Source of the DNA: Bacteroidota bacterium
GTDB lineage: Bacteria > Bacteroidota > Bacteroidia > JAHEXY01
Length of the DNA stretch: 64,000 nucleotides
Direction: 5' to 3'
NCBI GenBank assembly: GCA_023251875.1
Contig: JAHEXY010000007.1
Coordinates: forward strand, 234,045 to 298,044
Of the stretch, positions 9,501 through 18,026 are shown one piece after another. The notes below the pieces were generated by a model, which was given only the letters and a program-made list of their open reading frames with translations, was not told where the DNA came from and searched no databases. Position 1 is the stretch's first letter. Each line of letters begins with the position of its first letter. Both the position numbers and the translations under genes were made by a program.

Positions 9501-10355
9501 AAATGGGATAATGTTTCCCCATCAGGCTTTAGCAGTGGCAATACTATAGCTGTAGGATACGGCAGTAATGATACTGTTATTTATGTTGGATCAGGATTAT
9601 TGGATGTAGACACCGGTAAAATATGGAAATCTGTTGATTTAGGAGCCACTTGGACAATGGTAAATATTGGCCCTGCTTCCGTTACCGGTAGTGGAATATT
9701 GGGGCTACCCATTAATGATATCGCCATTATTGATGGCACAGTAGATTCAATGTATATAGCAGCAGGCGATGCAACCAATTGCGCATTTGTATCATCTGCA
9801 GATGGGGGCAAAACATATAACAGTCTCAACTTACAAGGAGAATCGGCATTTACCTCAGTTGCCATTGATAAAAATGGTTCTGATACAGTATATGTAGCGG
9901 TTTACAATGCAATATATACGTATATCGCGTCAACTTGTGAATACCACCTTATTTACGAAGGTTTACCCAATGAAAAAATTCCTGATCTTATGCATGGCTC
10001 TATACTTGTAGGAACTACAACCGGCTTTTATACTTTTCATCCTACTTGGGATAGCTCCATTACTGCCGTTCACGATATCAAAAATAGAATAGAATCGCAA
10101 AATGCAATTACCATTTATCCCAACCCTCTTACAAATAATGCAACACTTAAAATTGCATTACAAGAAAAAACGAATATTAAACTAAACCTATATAATTTAA
10201 TGGGAAAAAAAGTGATGGAAAAAAATTACGGGAATTTTGAAGCAGGAATTTATGAATTACCTCTAAATGTTGAAAAAATTAGTGCCGGAAATTATTTTAT
10301 CAATCTAAACTTAAATGCATCCTCTATTCATCAAAAAATAATGATACTAAAATAA
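6561..10355 (+). CDS. Giant secreted SBBP/Asp-box protein with T9SS type A sorting domain
   Basis: 1264 aa cell-surface or secreted protein, function unknown. In order: signal peptide (about 1-28, ending YCQ); about eight SBBP-like beta-propeller repeats (about 35-460) built around IGG...DE/DD, NIYIAG and FIAKY motifs; a linker; a second propeller region (about 480-1150) with sortilin/BNR-type Asp-box turns such as SYDGGNTW, STDGGSKW and SVDLGATW; and a T9SS type A sorting domain (about 1180-1264) starting ITIYPNPL. Export would therefore be Sec, then T9SS. Paralogs lie at 10482, 42316 and 44832; the next gene shares the entire architecture. It is not called a sialidase, since Asp boxes alone do not imply that activity. 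Confidence 0.88.
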   Translation: MKKKVSLLCFIPLLGLAFILFYNGHLYCQTTIFDWQWAHAIGGTMDDKGSSIIHDQNDNIYIAGTVNGDSIDIEGSYYSTHGYNAAYISKYTQSGQLVWSSLFSSDDDAEASSICIDKTGDLFIAGYFTGTYLNVGDTQLVNNGVSTLFIAKYNVAGNYVWAKTIGGDSIIIPSSILYNADTSLYLAGKFTSHFTADTVSFVSKGGYDAFVLKYTTDGEIQWGRTIGGSGDETITDMVSDISSNIFAIGNFTTYNFSIGKKGYVNRGGSDVFMVKYGMFGNVTWSKQLGGDGDDLANDIAQDENANLYVGGSFSSSQFSIDTTSYILNNQGGNDGFIALFTKQGIPKAITAIASTQDETVKSICTLGIDLFVVAGSFNGNTLTMGSTTLNSQGLTDLFIAKYDSSLQVTAADAIGGIGNEDVDVLFNNSYKGVCLIGRYDSDYLSIGNLNLALNGGSDIFITSEESFSSNTNVSNNNANNYTQPKDGGLYGGYMNDLTYSSYNNRLFAGINTPASLFYSDDSAKTWQPAFSKDSLQYNQKTQGWGGECAHVHANTIGWVVALTSNPDRQFSSVVANYNGGDLANWKTFIDPTILRQYGFDANEVSALAISNYYIYVSLDNFLVRGNSKGFDPNSIKDIRTSISGLAPTSIIAGIAVANTYSGYPYYIAIDEDGIQNSSNKRLFKYDGVQFSEINFNGTNINGIKDVFTHLGQTTGDTLFIAGNDTSGNTINPYFIFRSYDGGNTWKDISYPKAQTNLTDVDYSPNWKSQLTLSNGLILIIPGKGISKDLGNTWDDISVHFSAAAIHPNNTSFVMAGRYKASCSTTGASGFYTLLANNLLSALTINKIARTADKKHFYLATASGIAYTSAYLDTTISSADKWISPNGQYPLLSDTITYGAVAIDANDSLHVIAGCPYGFYVSNTGPYGFSSLFTPLGFTNDYPQIHDIAIVSSSIALAVSGGGDASKTKMGNIWRSTDGGSKWDNVSPSGFSSGNTIAVGYGSNDTVIYVGSGLLDVDTGKIWKSVDLGATWTMVNIGPASVTGSGILGLPINDIAIIDGTVDSMYIAAGDATNCAFVSSADGGKTYNSLNLQGESAFTSVAIDKNGSDTVYVAVYNAIYTYIASTCEYHLIYEGLPNEKIPDLMHGSILVGTTTGFYTFHPTWDSSITAVHDIKNRIESQNAITIYPNPLTNNATLKIALQEKTNIKLNLYNLMGKKVMEKNYGNFEAGIYELPLNVEKISAGNYFINLNLNASSIHQKIMILK

Positions 10356-10367
10356 TGTAATAAAACA

Positions 10368-10395
10368 GTAACCTTTTATTTTTTCTTTCGTATAC
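10368..10395 (+). promoter_or_regulatory. ECF-sigma-like promoter, GTAAC-N16-CGTATA
   Basis: GTAACCTTTT, 12 bp, then GTATAC, about 86 bp upstream of the ATG at 10482. It gives the second T9SS paralog its own promoter even though it follows the first by only 126 bp. Confidence 0.65.
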
Positions 10396-10416
10396 CCTGT
10401 ACCCCAAGAAGCAATT

Positions 10417-10448
10417 GTATGTTTGAACATATAGTTCAAATTGCATAC
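10417..10448 (+). promoter_or_regulatory. Hairpin in the 5' leader of the second T9SS paralog
   Basis: TTTGAAC (10422-10428) and GTTCAAA (10434-10440) pair around ATATA. The stem is extended by GTATG (10417-10421) with CATAC (10444-10448) after a 3-nt bulge. It lies in the predicted leader between the promoter and the ATG. No T tract follows, so it is not a simple terminator. Role unknown. Confidence 0.5.
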
Positions 10449-10481
10449 CTTTCAATTTATCTGTTCTTAACCTGATTTGAT

Positions 10482-13400
10482 ATGAGAAAATGTATTCGCT
10501 TCTTAGTTTATTGCTTTTTATTAAATATGGTTTTTATTACTAAATCATATCCCACTTGGATTTGGAACTCAAGTATTGGTGGCACATTAAACGACTCTGT
10601 TAATGCGATAACCGCTGATGTAAGCGGAAATTTTTATGCCGCAGGTCAAGTAATGGGCGATAGTATTGAAATAAGTGGTTCGTATTATTCTACCAATAAT
10701 TATTCAGCAGCGTATATAGAAAAGCATTCGGTAAAAGGGCAATCTATATGGGCTAAATTATTAATAGGAGATGGAGATGTTGTTGCAACTAGTATGTGTG
10801 CCGATAATAGCGGATATCTTTATGTAACAGGATATTATTCTGGAAAACACCTTTATATTGCCGATACGGTTTTAGTAAATCAAGGAATCAGTAATATTTT
10901 TATTGTAAAATATGATGCCAATGGAAATCTTCAATGGGCAAAAACATTTGGGGGAGATGGTTTAGATATTGCCAATTCAATTAAAATTACAGGCGATACT
11001 ACTATATATATTGGAGGGAAATTTTCATCTACTAAAATTAGTTTTGATACCGATACTTTAACAAATAATGGATCTTTTGATGCATTTATTTTACAATGCA
11101 ATGAAAATGGAAATATCAACTGGGCACAGGCATATGGGAGTAGTGGCAACGAAGAAATTACCAGCCTAACAATAGGTTTATCGTTATTGGTATATTTTAC
11201 GGGGAACTTTACCAGCTCAAGTTTTAAAATTGGCAACAAAACTTTAACCAATAATGGGGGATCCGATATTTTCTTATCAAAATTAAATCATTCGGGAGCG
11301 GTATTATTTGCCAATAGTTATGGTGGAACCGGAAACGACATGGCAAATGTTGTATATGCCTTAAATTCAGCTTCAAAAATTTTCTTGGGGGGAGAATTTA
11401 ATTCCAATCAAATTACTTTTGGTTCAAATACTTTAACCAATAAAGGTGGTACAGATGGTTTTATTTCCGTTTGTAATGTTGGCGGTATAGTTTCAGCTGC
11501 AAAAGCAATAGGCTCTACTGGGAATGAAAAAATTTCATCGGCTTATATTTATAATGAAAATGTATTGGATATAGGGGGTAGTTTTGACGATGCTTCTTTA
11601 GATATCGATACAATAACGATAGCATCAAATGGATTAAAAGATGGCTTCTTTCTTACACTTGATTCAACTCTAACGGCTACAAAATTAAAATCGATTGGCG
11701 GAAGTAGTGATGATGAAATCACTAATCTTATAGCTAAAAATTCAGATGATCTTTTATTTATTGTAGGCAATTATCAAAGCTCTGATTTTATTATAGAAAA
11801 CAATCTATTACAGAACAAAGGAGAGACCGATATTTTTCTTACAATTTATTCCGATTCCGCTAATATAATTGGATCTGGAGGCACTAAAAACATTACTAAT
11901 CTTATCAATACTAAAGATGGGGGTTTATATGGAGGCGTAATACTCGACTTGACTTATTTATCAGGCAATACAAGATTATTTTCAGGCATGACCACTCCAG
12001 CTTCTTTATTTTATTCTGATGATACTGCAAAAACCTGGATACAAGCATTTTCAACCGACTCATTAGAATTTAATCAAAAAACACAAGGTTGGGGAGGAAG
12101 TTGCGCAAGAATATTTACAAATGAGATGGGTTGGGTAATAGCTAAAACTGCTGATCTTGGCAAAAAATACTCAGCCGCTGTTATAAGTTATAACAATGGT
12201 GATGCCAATACATGGAGCACTTTTGTTGATCCCATTAAACTTACACACTTAGGTTATCAAAGTAAGCCAATATCAGCAGTTGCAATAAGCAATAATTATA
12301 TTTATGCCGCTGCAGGATTCTATTTGATGAGAGGAAATGCTTCTGGCTTGGATGCAAATAGTATTATTGATGTACAAAATTATATTTCCGGCTTACTTGC
12401 CAATAGTACAATTACCAGTATTGCGGTACCTAATAGCTCATCGGGCTATCCTATTTATTTTGCTATCGATACTTATGGATCTCCTTATGGTATAAATCGG
12501 AGATTATTTAAATATGACGGCTCGTTATTTACCGAAATATCCCTTACTAGTTTATCTAATATCAATGGCATTCAAAATGTTTTTACACATCCGGGACAAA
12601 TAAGCGCTGACACTTTATTTATTACTGCAAAAGATATTAATACAAAAGCGTATAAGATTTATCGCTCTTATAATGCAGGCTCTACCTGGACAGATATTTC
12701 ATATCCAAATGCATTAGGATACCTGTTTGAAGCCGACTACAATACTAATTGGGTAAGCCAATTACCATCTAGTAATGGACTTATTTTAATTATCCCAGGA
12801 AATGCTTTATCAAAAGATTTAGGAAATACCTGGGAACCCATTATTCAACCTTGTTACGCCAATGCAGTTCATCCTAATACTACTTCTTTTGTAGTTAGTG
12901 GTCGCAACAAAGTATCGTATTCTTCAACCGGTCCTTCGGGAATTTATACTTTGCCCGACAATACTCTTTTACAAGCACTCACCATCAACAAAATTGCCCG
13001 AACTTCAGATAAAAAAATATTTTATGTTGCTACTATTGCCGGCATTGGTTATACCACAGCCTATTTAGATACCAATATTAGTGGAGGAAAAAAATGGAGC
13101 CCTCCGTACGGGCAATATCCTATTGTATCCGATACCACTACTTTTGGCTCCGTTGCCATTGATCCAAATGATTCATTGCACGTAGTAGCCGGATGTGCTT
13201 ACGGATTTTATGTAACAAAAACAGGAACAAATGGATTTGGATCCTTAATAACGCCATCTGGTTTTGGAAGTAATGACCCTCAAGTGAATGATATTGCAAT
13301 CGTAAATAAAGACATTGTAATTGCCATTACCGGAGGCAATGATAGTTCAAAATACAGTGGAATGGGAAATATTTGGCGCTCAGTAAATGGAGGATTAAAT

Positions 13401-14246
13401 TGGATTAAAGCTTCAATATCAAAATTTTCGAGTGGCAATACCATTGCAGTTGCCTATGGAGCAACAGATACTGTACTTTATATAGGAACAGGATTATTAA
13501 GTGTTGATACCGGTATAATTTGGAAATCTACTGATTTGGGGGCAAATTGGACTTTTGTAAATTATGGGCCTAATTCTATGTCGGGTAATGGGGTAAGCAG
13601 ATTAAGTATCAATGATATTGATATTATGCCCGGCTCTACAGATTCATTATACATTGCAGCCGGAGACGACAATAGTTACGCTTTTGTACTGTCTTCTGAT
13701 GGTGGAGCAAGTTATTCTTATATTAATTTACAAGGCGCTTCGGCCTTTACTTCGGTTGCCATAAATAGAACTAATCCTGATAGTATTTATGTAGCTATTG
13801 ATAGAGACGTGTATATTTATGTGGCTTCAACAAATTCATCTTATTTGGTGTACGAAGGATTGCCAGGAGAAAGAGTTCCAGATCTCATGCATGGATCTAT
13901 TATTGTTGGTACCACAACAGGTTTTTATACTTTTCATGATGCTTATACAGATATTACAACTATTCCGGATAAGAAAAAAATCAATGATACTAATACCATT
14001 ATCGTTTATCCAAATCCTATAAACAATAATGCAAATCTCAAATTCTTATTAACTGAAAAAACCACTATTTCAGTTTGTGTATATGATATTATGGGGCAAA
14101 AAGTAATGCAGCAAAATTATGGCAGTTTCGAATCCGGTATTTGTGAAATACCAATTAATACAAGCTATTTACATAGTGGAAACTATTTCATCAACTTGCA
14201 GATGAATAATGCCATCCTTCACAAAAAAGTTTTGGTTGTAAAATAA
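10482..14246 (+). CDS. Giant secreted SBBP/Asp-box protein with T9SS type A sorting domain (paralog 2)
   Basis: 1254 aa. Same order as the upstream paralog: signal peptide (about 1-24, ending KSYP), SBBP-like propeller repeats to about residue 465 (many TNNGGSD/TNKGGTD turns), the KDGGLYGG junction, an Asp-box propeller with SYNAGSTW, SVNGGLNW and STDLGANW, and a T9SS sorting domain starting IIVYPNPI and ending KKVLVVK. Side-by-side reading shows similarity along the full length, so this pair arose by tandem duplication of the complete gene. It converges on hemJ with about 30 bp between them. Confidence 0.88.
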   Translation: MRKCIRFLVYCFLLNMVFITKSYPTWIWNSSIGGTLNDSVNAITADVSGNFYAAGQVMGDSIEISGSYYSTNNYSAAYIEKHSVKGQSIWAKLLIGDGDVVATSMCADNSGYLYVTGYYSGKHLYIADTVLVNQGISNIFIVKYDANGNLQWAKTFGGDGLDIANSIKITGDTTIYIGGKFSSTKISFDTDTLTNNGSFDAFILQCNENGNINWAQAYGSSGNEEITSLTIGLSLLVYFTGNFTSSSFKIGNKTLTNNGGSDIFLSKLNHSGAVLFANSYGGTGNDMANVVYALNSASKIFLGGEFNSNQITFGSNTLTNKGGTDGFISVCNVGGIVSAAKAIGSTGNEKISSAYIYNENVLDIGGSFDDASLDIDTITIASNGLKDGFFLTLDSTLTATKLKSIGGSSDDEITNLIAKNSDDLLFIVGNYQSSDFIIENNLLQNKGETDIFLTIYSDSANIIGSGGTKNITNLINTKDGGLYGGVILDLTYLSGNTRLFSGMTTPASLFYSDDTAKTWIQAFSTDSLEFNQKTQGWGGSCARIFTNEMGWVIAKTADLGKKYSAAVISYNNGDANTWSTFVDPIKLTHLGYQSKPISAVAISNNYIYAAAGFYLMRGNASGLDANSIIDVQNYISGLLANSTITSIAVPNSSSGYPIYFAIDTYGSPYGINRRLFKYDGSLFTEISLTSLSNINGIQNVFTHPGQISADTLFITAKDINTKAYKIYRSYNAGSTWTDISYPNALGYLFEADYNTNWVSQLPSSNGLILIIPGNALSKDLGNTWEPIIQPCYANAVHPNTTSFVVSGRNKVSYSSTGPSGIYTLPDNTLLQALTINKIARTSDKKIFYVATIAGIGYTTAYLDTNISGGKKWSPPYGQYPIVSDTTTFGSVAIDPNDSLHVVAGCAYGFYVTKTGTNGFGSLITPSGFGSNDPQVNDIAIVNKDIVIAITGGNDSSKYSGMGNIWRSVNGGLNWIKASISKFSSGNTIAVAYGATDTVLYIGTGLLSVDTGIIWKSTDLGANWTFVNYGPNSMSGNGVSRLSINDIDIMPGSTDSLYIAAGDDNSYAFVLSSDGGASYSYINLQGASAFTSVAINRTNPDSIYVAIDRDVYIYVASTNSSYLVYEGLPGERVPDLMHGSIIVGTTTGFYTFHDAYTDITTIPDKKKINDTNTIIVYPNPINNNANLKFLLTEKTTISVCVYDIMGQKVMQQNYGSFESGICEIPINTSYLHSGNYFINLQMNNAILHKKVLVVK

Positions 14247-14277
14247 AGATTTTGCGTTAAAAGTAGTAATGAGGCTT

Positions 14278-14829
14278 TTAAGAAAACCTAGATTTTTTCT
14301 CTCTTATCTTTTTATATATCTTAATGGCTATCATTAATACTGAAGCAAATAGTATTAAACCGGCTAATCCGTAAAGAAAATCAACTGTATTTTTAAATAC
14401 TACTAAAAATACAATTGCAAAAAGAAATAGGGTGGCTACTTCATTCCAAATTCTTAGTTGTGTTGAAGTAAACATAAATTCATCTCGCTGTAGTTGCTTT
14501 ACAATATATCCACAAATAGAATGGTAGATTACCAACCCGCCTACAAAGCCAAGTTTTACCACTAGCCAAGTATCACTCCAACCGTAACCAATTTCCCCCA
14601 TCATCCATAAGCCAAAAAACAAAGTACCAACCATAGATGGAATAGTAATCCCATACCATAATCGCTTTTCCATTATTTTAAATTGGGCCTGCAAAATAGT
14701 TTTCTCAGGCTCCGGCTTTGAATTGGCTTCGGTATGATAAATAAACAGTCGAACAATATAAAATAAACCTGCAAACCAAGTTACTACAAATATAATGTGA
14801 AGAGCTTTGAGGGTAAACAGAAGTGGCAT
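14278..14829 (-). CDS. hemJ: HemJ-type protoporphyrinogen IX oxidase
   Basis: Inner-membrane enzyme that oxidises protoporphyrinogen IX to protoporphyrin IX in haem synthesis. I start at the Met at 14829, giving MPLLFTLKALHIIFVVTWFAG, which matches the usual N-terminus with its conserved His. The upstream Met at 14910 would overlap the preceding gene by about 50 bp and add polar residues. Four membrane helices, with the signature WFAGLFYIVRLFIYH in the first and second. About 183 aa, normal for HemJ (UPF0093). It lies downstream of the solute-binding lipoprotein gene, 28 bp apart, same strand. Confidence 0.88.
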   Translation of the reverse strand: MPLLFTLKALHIIFVVTWFAGLFYIVRLFIYHTEANSKPEPEKTILQAQFKIMEKRLWYGITIPSMVGTLFFGLWMMGEIGYGWSDTWLVVKLGFVGGLVIYHSICGYIVKQLQRDEFMFTSTQLRIWNEVATLFLFAIVFLVVFKNTVDFLYGLAGLILFASVLMIAIKIYKKIREKKSRFS

Positions 14830-14857
14830 AAAAGAAATCGAACTGAAATATGCTTTT

Positions 14858-16636
14858 TTATTTTTGAGCTTGTAAAGAATCAGATGAAGCACCTGATTTA
14901 GGTTTTTCAAAATATACCTCAGAAAAATCTCTATAAAGCATAGGATTAATATAGATATTTTTGACTTTAGAATATGTTATTTGATAATTTTCGTCATACC
15001 ATAAAACCATAATCGGTGCATCATTAAGCATAATTTGTTCCGCATCTTTAAAATATTTGTAACTATCTTCTACCGTTCTGGCACAAACACCCAATTCATA
15101 CAAACTATCAAAAGAATGATTTACATATCGTGAGGTATTGGGCCAAGAAGGCTCATCTAAAGTTTTAGGAACATTTTTTCCGTACAATAAATAAAGGAAA
15201 TTTTCTGGGCTTGGATAATCTGCCACCCATGAAGAACGCATCAAATCTGCTCTTGCATATCTAGCATCTTCGCCTTTTTGAGCAAAAGAAACAATATCCA
15301 AATCAACATTAATGTTAATATTATTTTTGAGTTGTTTTTGAATTTCCAATGCTACTTTTGTATTGGTTGATCCTCCACTGTTTAATTCAATTTTTATTTT
15401 AGGAAAACCCTTGCCATCGGGATAGCCTGCTTCAGTCAGCAATTTCTTTGCCTTATCTATGTCAAAATCATAACCAACAATATCCATAATATTGTATTCT
15501 TGAAAGGAAGGGGGTGTGATACCATGTGTTCCAGGACCCGTTCCCTGTCCTTTTAAAATGTTTTCCATGATTTTACTTCTATCAATTGCATAACAAAAAG
15601 CCTTACGGATTCTTTCATCCTTAAATACACTTCTACTGCTATTAAATTCATAAAACTGATTTTTCATTTCCGGACTTCTATACAACATGTATTTAGGGGT
15701 TTTTCCCATAAAATCCATAATATTATCTTCAACTACTTCTTTTATTTTTTCATTGGGCAAACCAAATACCATTTCTAATTCAGCCTTTTTGAAAGCAGAC
15801 AATTCTTCAATTTTAGAATTCATAAAATGTACTTCTAAAGTATCCAGATACGGTAATTGATTTCCTAAAGAATCTTTAGCATGGTATTTTTCATTTCTCA
15901 CTAAAATAAGTGGACTAATTATTTTCCCTGTTGTATCAGCTTCATACGCTTTTGCAAAATAAAATGGCCCTGTACCAATTTTAAGTTTTACACCGTAAGC
16001 ATCCACACCTTCCTTAGGCACTACTGAAGTAGATGTTCTCGCTAATGTATAAATAAATGAAGAACTTGACTGAATTAGTTCAAGTTGTAAGGTATAATCA
16101 TCTATTACTTTTATTCCTGTAACTTCCATATTTGCACGAGTCTCAGGACTAGCATTGTAATACTCATTTGCCCCCACTATTTTATCTTTAAAGGTTGTTC
16201 CAAAATTATTGTTCACACCCGGATTTTGAGTACATAGCAAAGTAAAGGAATATTTAAAATCTTGAGCTTTTACTTCTCTACCTTTAGCATTTTCAAAACA
16301 GGCATCATCATGAAAATAAACACTCTTTTTTAGGTGAAATGTATAGATTTTTCCTGTTTGGTCAATTTCCCACTTTTCAGCAATGCTCGGTCTAATGGCC
16401 AACGTTTTAGGGTCAAATTTTAAAAGACCTTCATAAATTTGACTGGCAATATGCGAAGAAATAATATCAGTTATTTTTTGAGGATATAAGGTAGAATAGG
16501 GTTCTGACTCATTAAACCTAAACTTACCACCATAATTTACATTTCCGACAGCAATGCGCTCTTGAGATTTTTTATCTCCACATCCATAATAAATGCTTAC
16601 CAATAAAACGATAAGTAGTAAACTATATTTTTTCAT
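14858..16636 (-). CDS. ABC-type peptide/oligopeptide substrate-binding lipoprotein (SBP family 5)
   Basis: 592 aa extracytoplasmic binding protein of the DppA/OppA family (SBP_bac_5). N-terminal signal with a lipobox-like IYYGC, so it is probably lipid-anchored at Cys19. Family features include the entry region ASQIYEGLLKFDPKTL, WEIDQTGKIYTFHLKKSVYFHDD, the AFCYAIDRSKIMENILKGQG segment, and a C-terminal AEQIMLNDAPIMVLWY. No permease or ATPase genes are beside it, so its transporter partners lie elsewhere. Ligand not predictable, peptide most likely. Confidence 0.87.
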   Translation of the reverse strand: MKKYSLLLIVLLVSIYYGCGDKKSQERIAVGNVNYGGKFRFNESEPYSTLYPQKITDIISSHIASQIYEGLLKFDPKTLAIRPSIAEKWEIDQTGKIYTFHLKKSVYFHDDACFENAKGREVKAQDFKYSFTLLCTQNPGVNNNFGTTFKDKIVGANEYYNASPETRANMEVTGIKVIDDYTLQLELIQSSSSFIYTLARTSTSVVPKEGVDAYGVKLKIGTGPFYFAKAYEADTTGKIISPLILVRNEKYHAKDSLGNQLPYLDTLEVHFMNSKIEELSAFKKAELEMVFGLPNEKIKEVVEDNIMDFMGKTPKYMLYRSPEMKNQFYEFNSSRSVFKDERIRKAFCYAIDRSKIMENILKGQGTGPGTHGITPPSFQEYNIMDIVGYDFDIDKAKKLLTEAGYPDGKGFPKIKIELNSGGSTNTKVALEIQKQLKNNININVDLDIVSFAQKGEDARYARADLMRSSWVADYPSPENFLYLLYGKNVPKTLDEPSWPNTSRYVNHSFDSLYELGVCARTVEDSYKYFKDAEQIMLNDAPIMVLWYDENYQITYSKVKNIYINPMLYRDFSEVYFEKPKSGASSDSLQAQK

Positions 16637-16773
16637 CTCTTTTAGGCTACAGCAAATAATAAAACAGGCTGAAAATTACGAAACAATTCCCAACATACAA
16701 GAATAGCTTTTTTTTATGTAATAAACAATAATAAAAATGATATAGAGTAAAAGGCCTTATTATTCGAATAATT

Positions 16774-16801
16774 GAAACTTTTTTCCAAAAAATACGTATA
16801 A
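16774..16801 (+). promoter_or_regulatory. ECF-sigma-like promoter, GAAAC-N16-CGTATA
   Basis: GAAACTTTTT, 12 bp, then GTATAA, 27 bp before the ATG at 16829. It has the same spacing as the sites before the T9SS genes, with one change (C to T) in the AACC core. Confidence 0.6.
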
Positions 16802-16828
16802 GGTAATATCAACAACAACCTAAGCATT

Positions 16829-17986
16829 ATGAAAAGAAACATACCCCAACTAAAGTGTGTTAAAAAAGTCTTGCTAAAAATGTCATTTTTAATTGTTCTT
16901 TTATCCTCTTTCTCTTCAAAAGCCCAAGAAAGAATAGGGATTAATTGCACTAATCCATCTACGGCACTTGAAGTAAGGGGGGCTGAAAACGATCTCCTGC
17001 AAACCATCAATAATACCAATGCTACCAACCGCTCCGGCTTACAATTTCAAAATAATGGAACTGCTAAATTTACCTTGGGTTTAGATAATAACACAAATTA
17101 TTTTCAATTGGGTACTACCGGCATAGGTACAAGCGTAAGATTTTCTATTAATACCAATGGAAACATTGGTATTGGAGGAGTTACTAATGCAGTTCAAAAA
17201 CTTCATGTGCAAGAATCTGGCGCATCAAACGTAATATTAACACTTGATCAAACCAATGCCGGAGATTATGATAATATAGTAAGATTTGAAAACGGAACAA
17301 CTTTTTGGTCGGCAGGTATGCGTGATGCCGATGCCGATCAATTTAGTATTTGTAACAACGCGGATTTAAGTGCTAATCAAAGAATGATAATAAAAACCGG
17401 AGGGAATATTGGTTTTGGAACAACAAATGTGGCCAATACCCTTCTACATCTTGCTTTTAATACAGCCGGAAGTGATGGTATAACCATAAATCAGGGAGAT
17501 GCAACCAATAATAATGCTATTGACTGGCAATTAAATGGTGTTTTAAAATTTGAGATGGGTATTGCAAATGCACAAAATAATGAATTTCAAATAAACAATG
17601 GTGCCATGAATACAACCCCTGGTCTTTGCGTTACAAGTGCGGGTAATGTATATATAGGAAATAATAATTTGTTAGGGGGGTTTTCCGTAAAAGGATCTTG
17701 GGGTTGTAAGTATACATCTCAATCTGCAGATTATACTGCTACTGCTACAGACTTTTTGATTGAAAGTAATTCAGCAGGTGCTGCACGTACTGTTAATTTA
17801 CCCCCCATATCGGGTTGCTTAGGTAGAGTATATATTATAAAAAGAATTGGGGCCAATACTGTTACCGTAGACCCGGATGGTGCTGAAACCATTGATGGTG
17901 CAGCTACTTATACAATTGCTGCCGATGCGGGATGTGTATGGATAATAAATGATGGTGGTGATTGGAAAATCACCGCAGTTAAGTAA
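16829..17986 (+). CDS. Secreted tail-fibre-like repeat protein (paralog 1 of 3)
   Basis: 385 aa. Signal peptide ending SSKAQ (about residue 32), a conserved start R-G-NCTNP, then short repeats of the type NGNIGIG...KLHV that are typical of phage tail fibres and of Bacteroidota surface proteins. A C-terminal beta domain of about 80 aa (YTATATDF...GGDWKI) has a VNLPP...GRVYIIKR core also typical of fibre tips. No T9SS sorting domain, so how it stays at the surface is unclear. It shares a nearly invariant central block (LDQTNAGDYDNIVRFENGTT) with the next two genes. Function unknown; adhesion is a guess. Confidence 0.78.
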   Translation: MKRNIPQLKCVKKVLLKMSFLIVLLSSFSSKAQERIGINCTNPSTALEVRGAENDLLQTINNTNATNRSGLQFQNNGTAKFTLGLDNNTNYFQLGTTGIGTSVRFSINTNGNIGIGGVTNAVQKLHVQESGASNVILTLDQTNAGDYDNIVRFENGTTFWSAGMRDADADQFSICNNADLSANQRMIIKTGGNIGFGTTNVANTLLHLAFNTAGSDGITINQGDATNNNAIDWQLNGVLKFEMGIANAQNNEFQINNGAMNTTPGLCVTSAGNVYIGNNNLLGGFSVKGSWGCKYTSQSADYTATATDFLIESNSAGAARTVNLPPISGCLGRVYIIKRIGANTVTVDPDGAETIDGAATYTIAADAGCVWIINDGGDWKITAVK

Positions 17987-18026
17987 CAATCCGAATTAAA
18001 AAATATAGAATCTAAAATATTTTTTT

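Noticed and set aside
6561-14246. Sialidases or sortilin-type receptors
   Set aside because: Asp-box and propeller repeats are present, but no sialidase catalytic RIP motif or Arg triad was seen. Only a propeller surface role can be supported.
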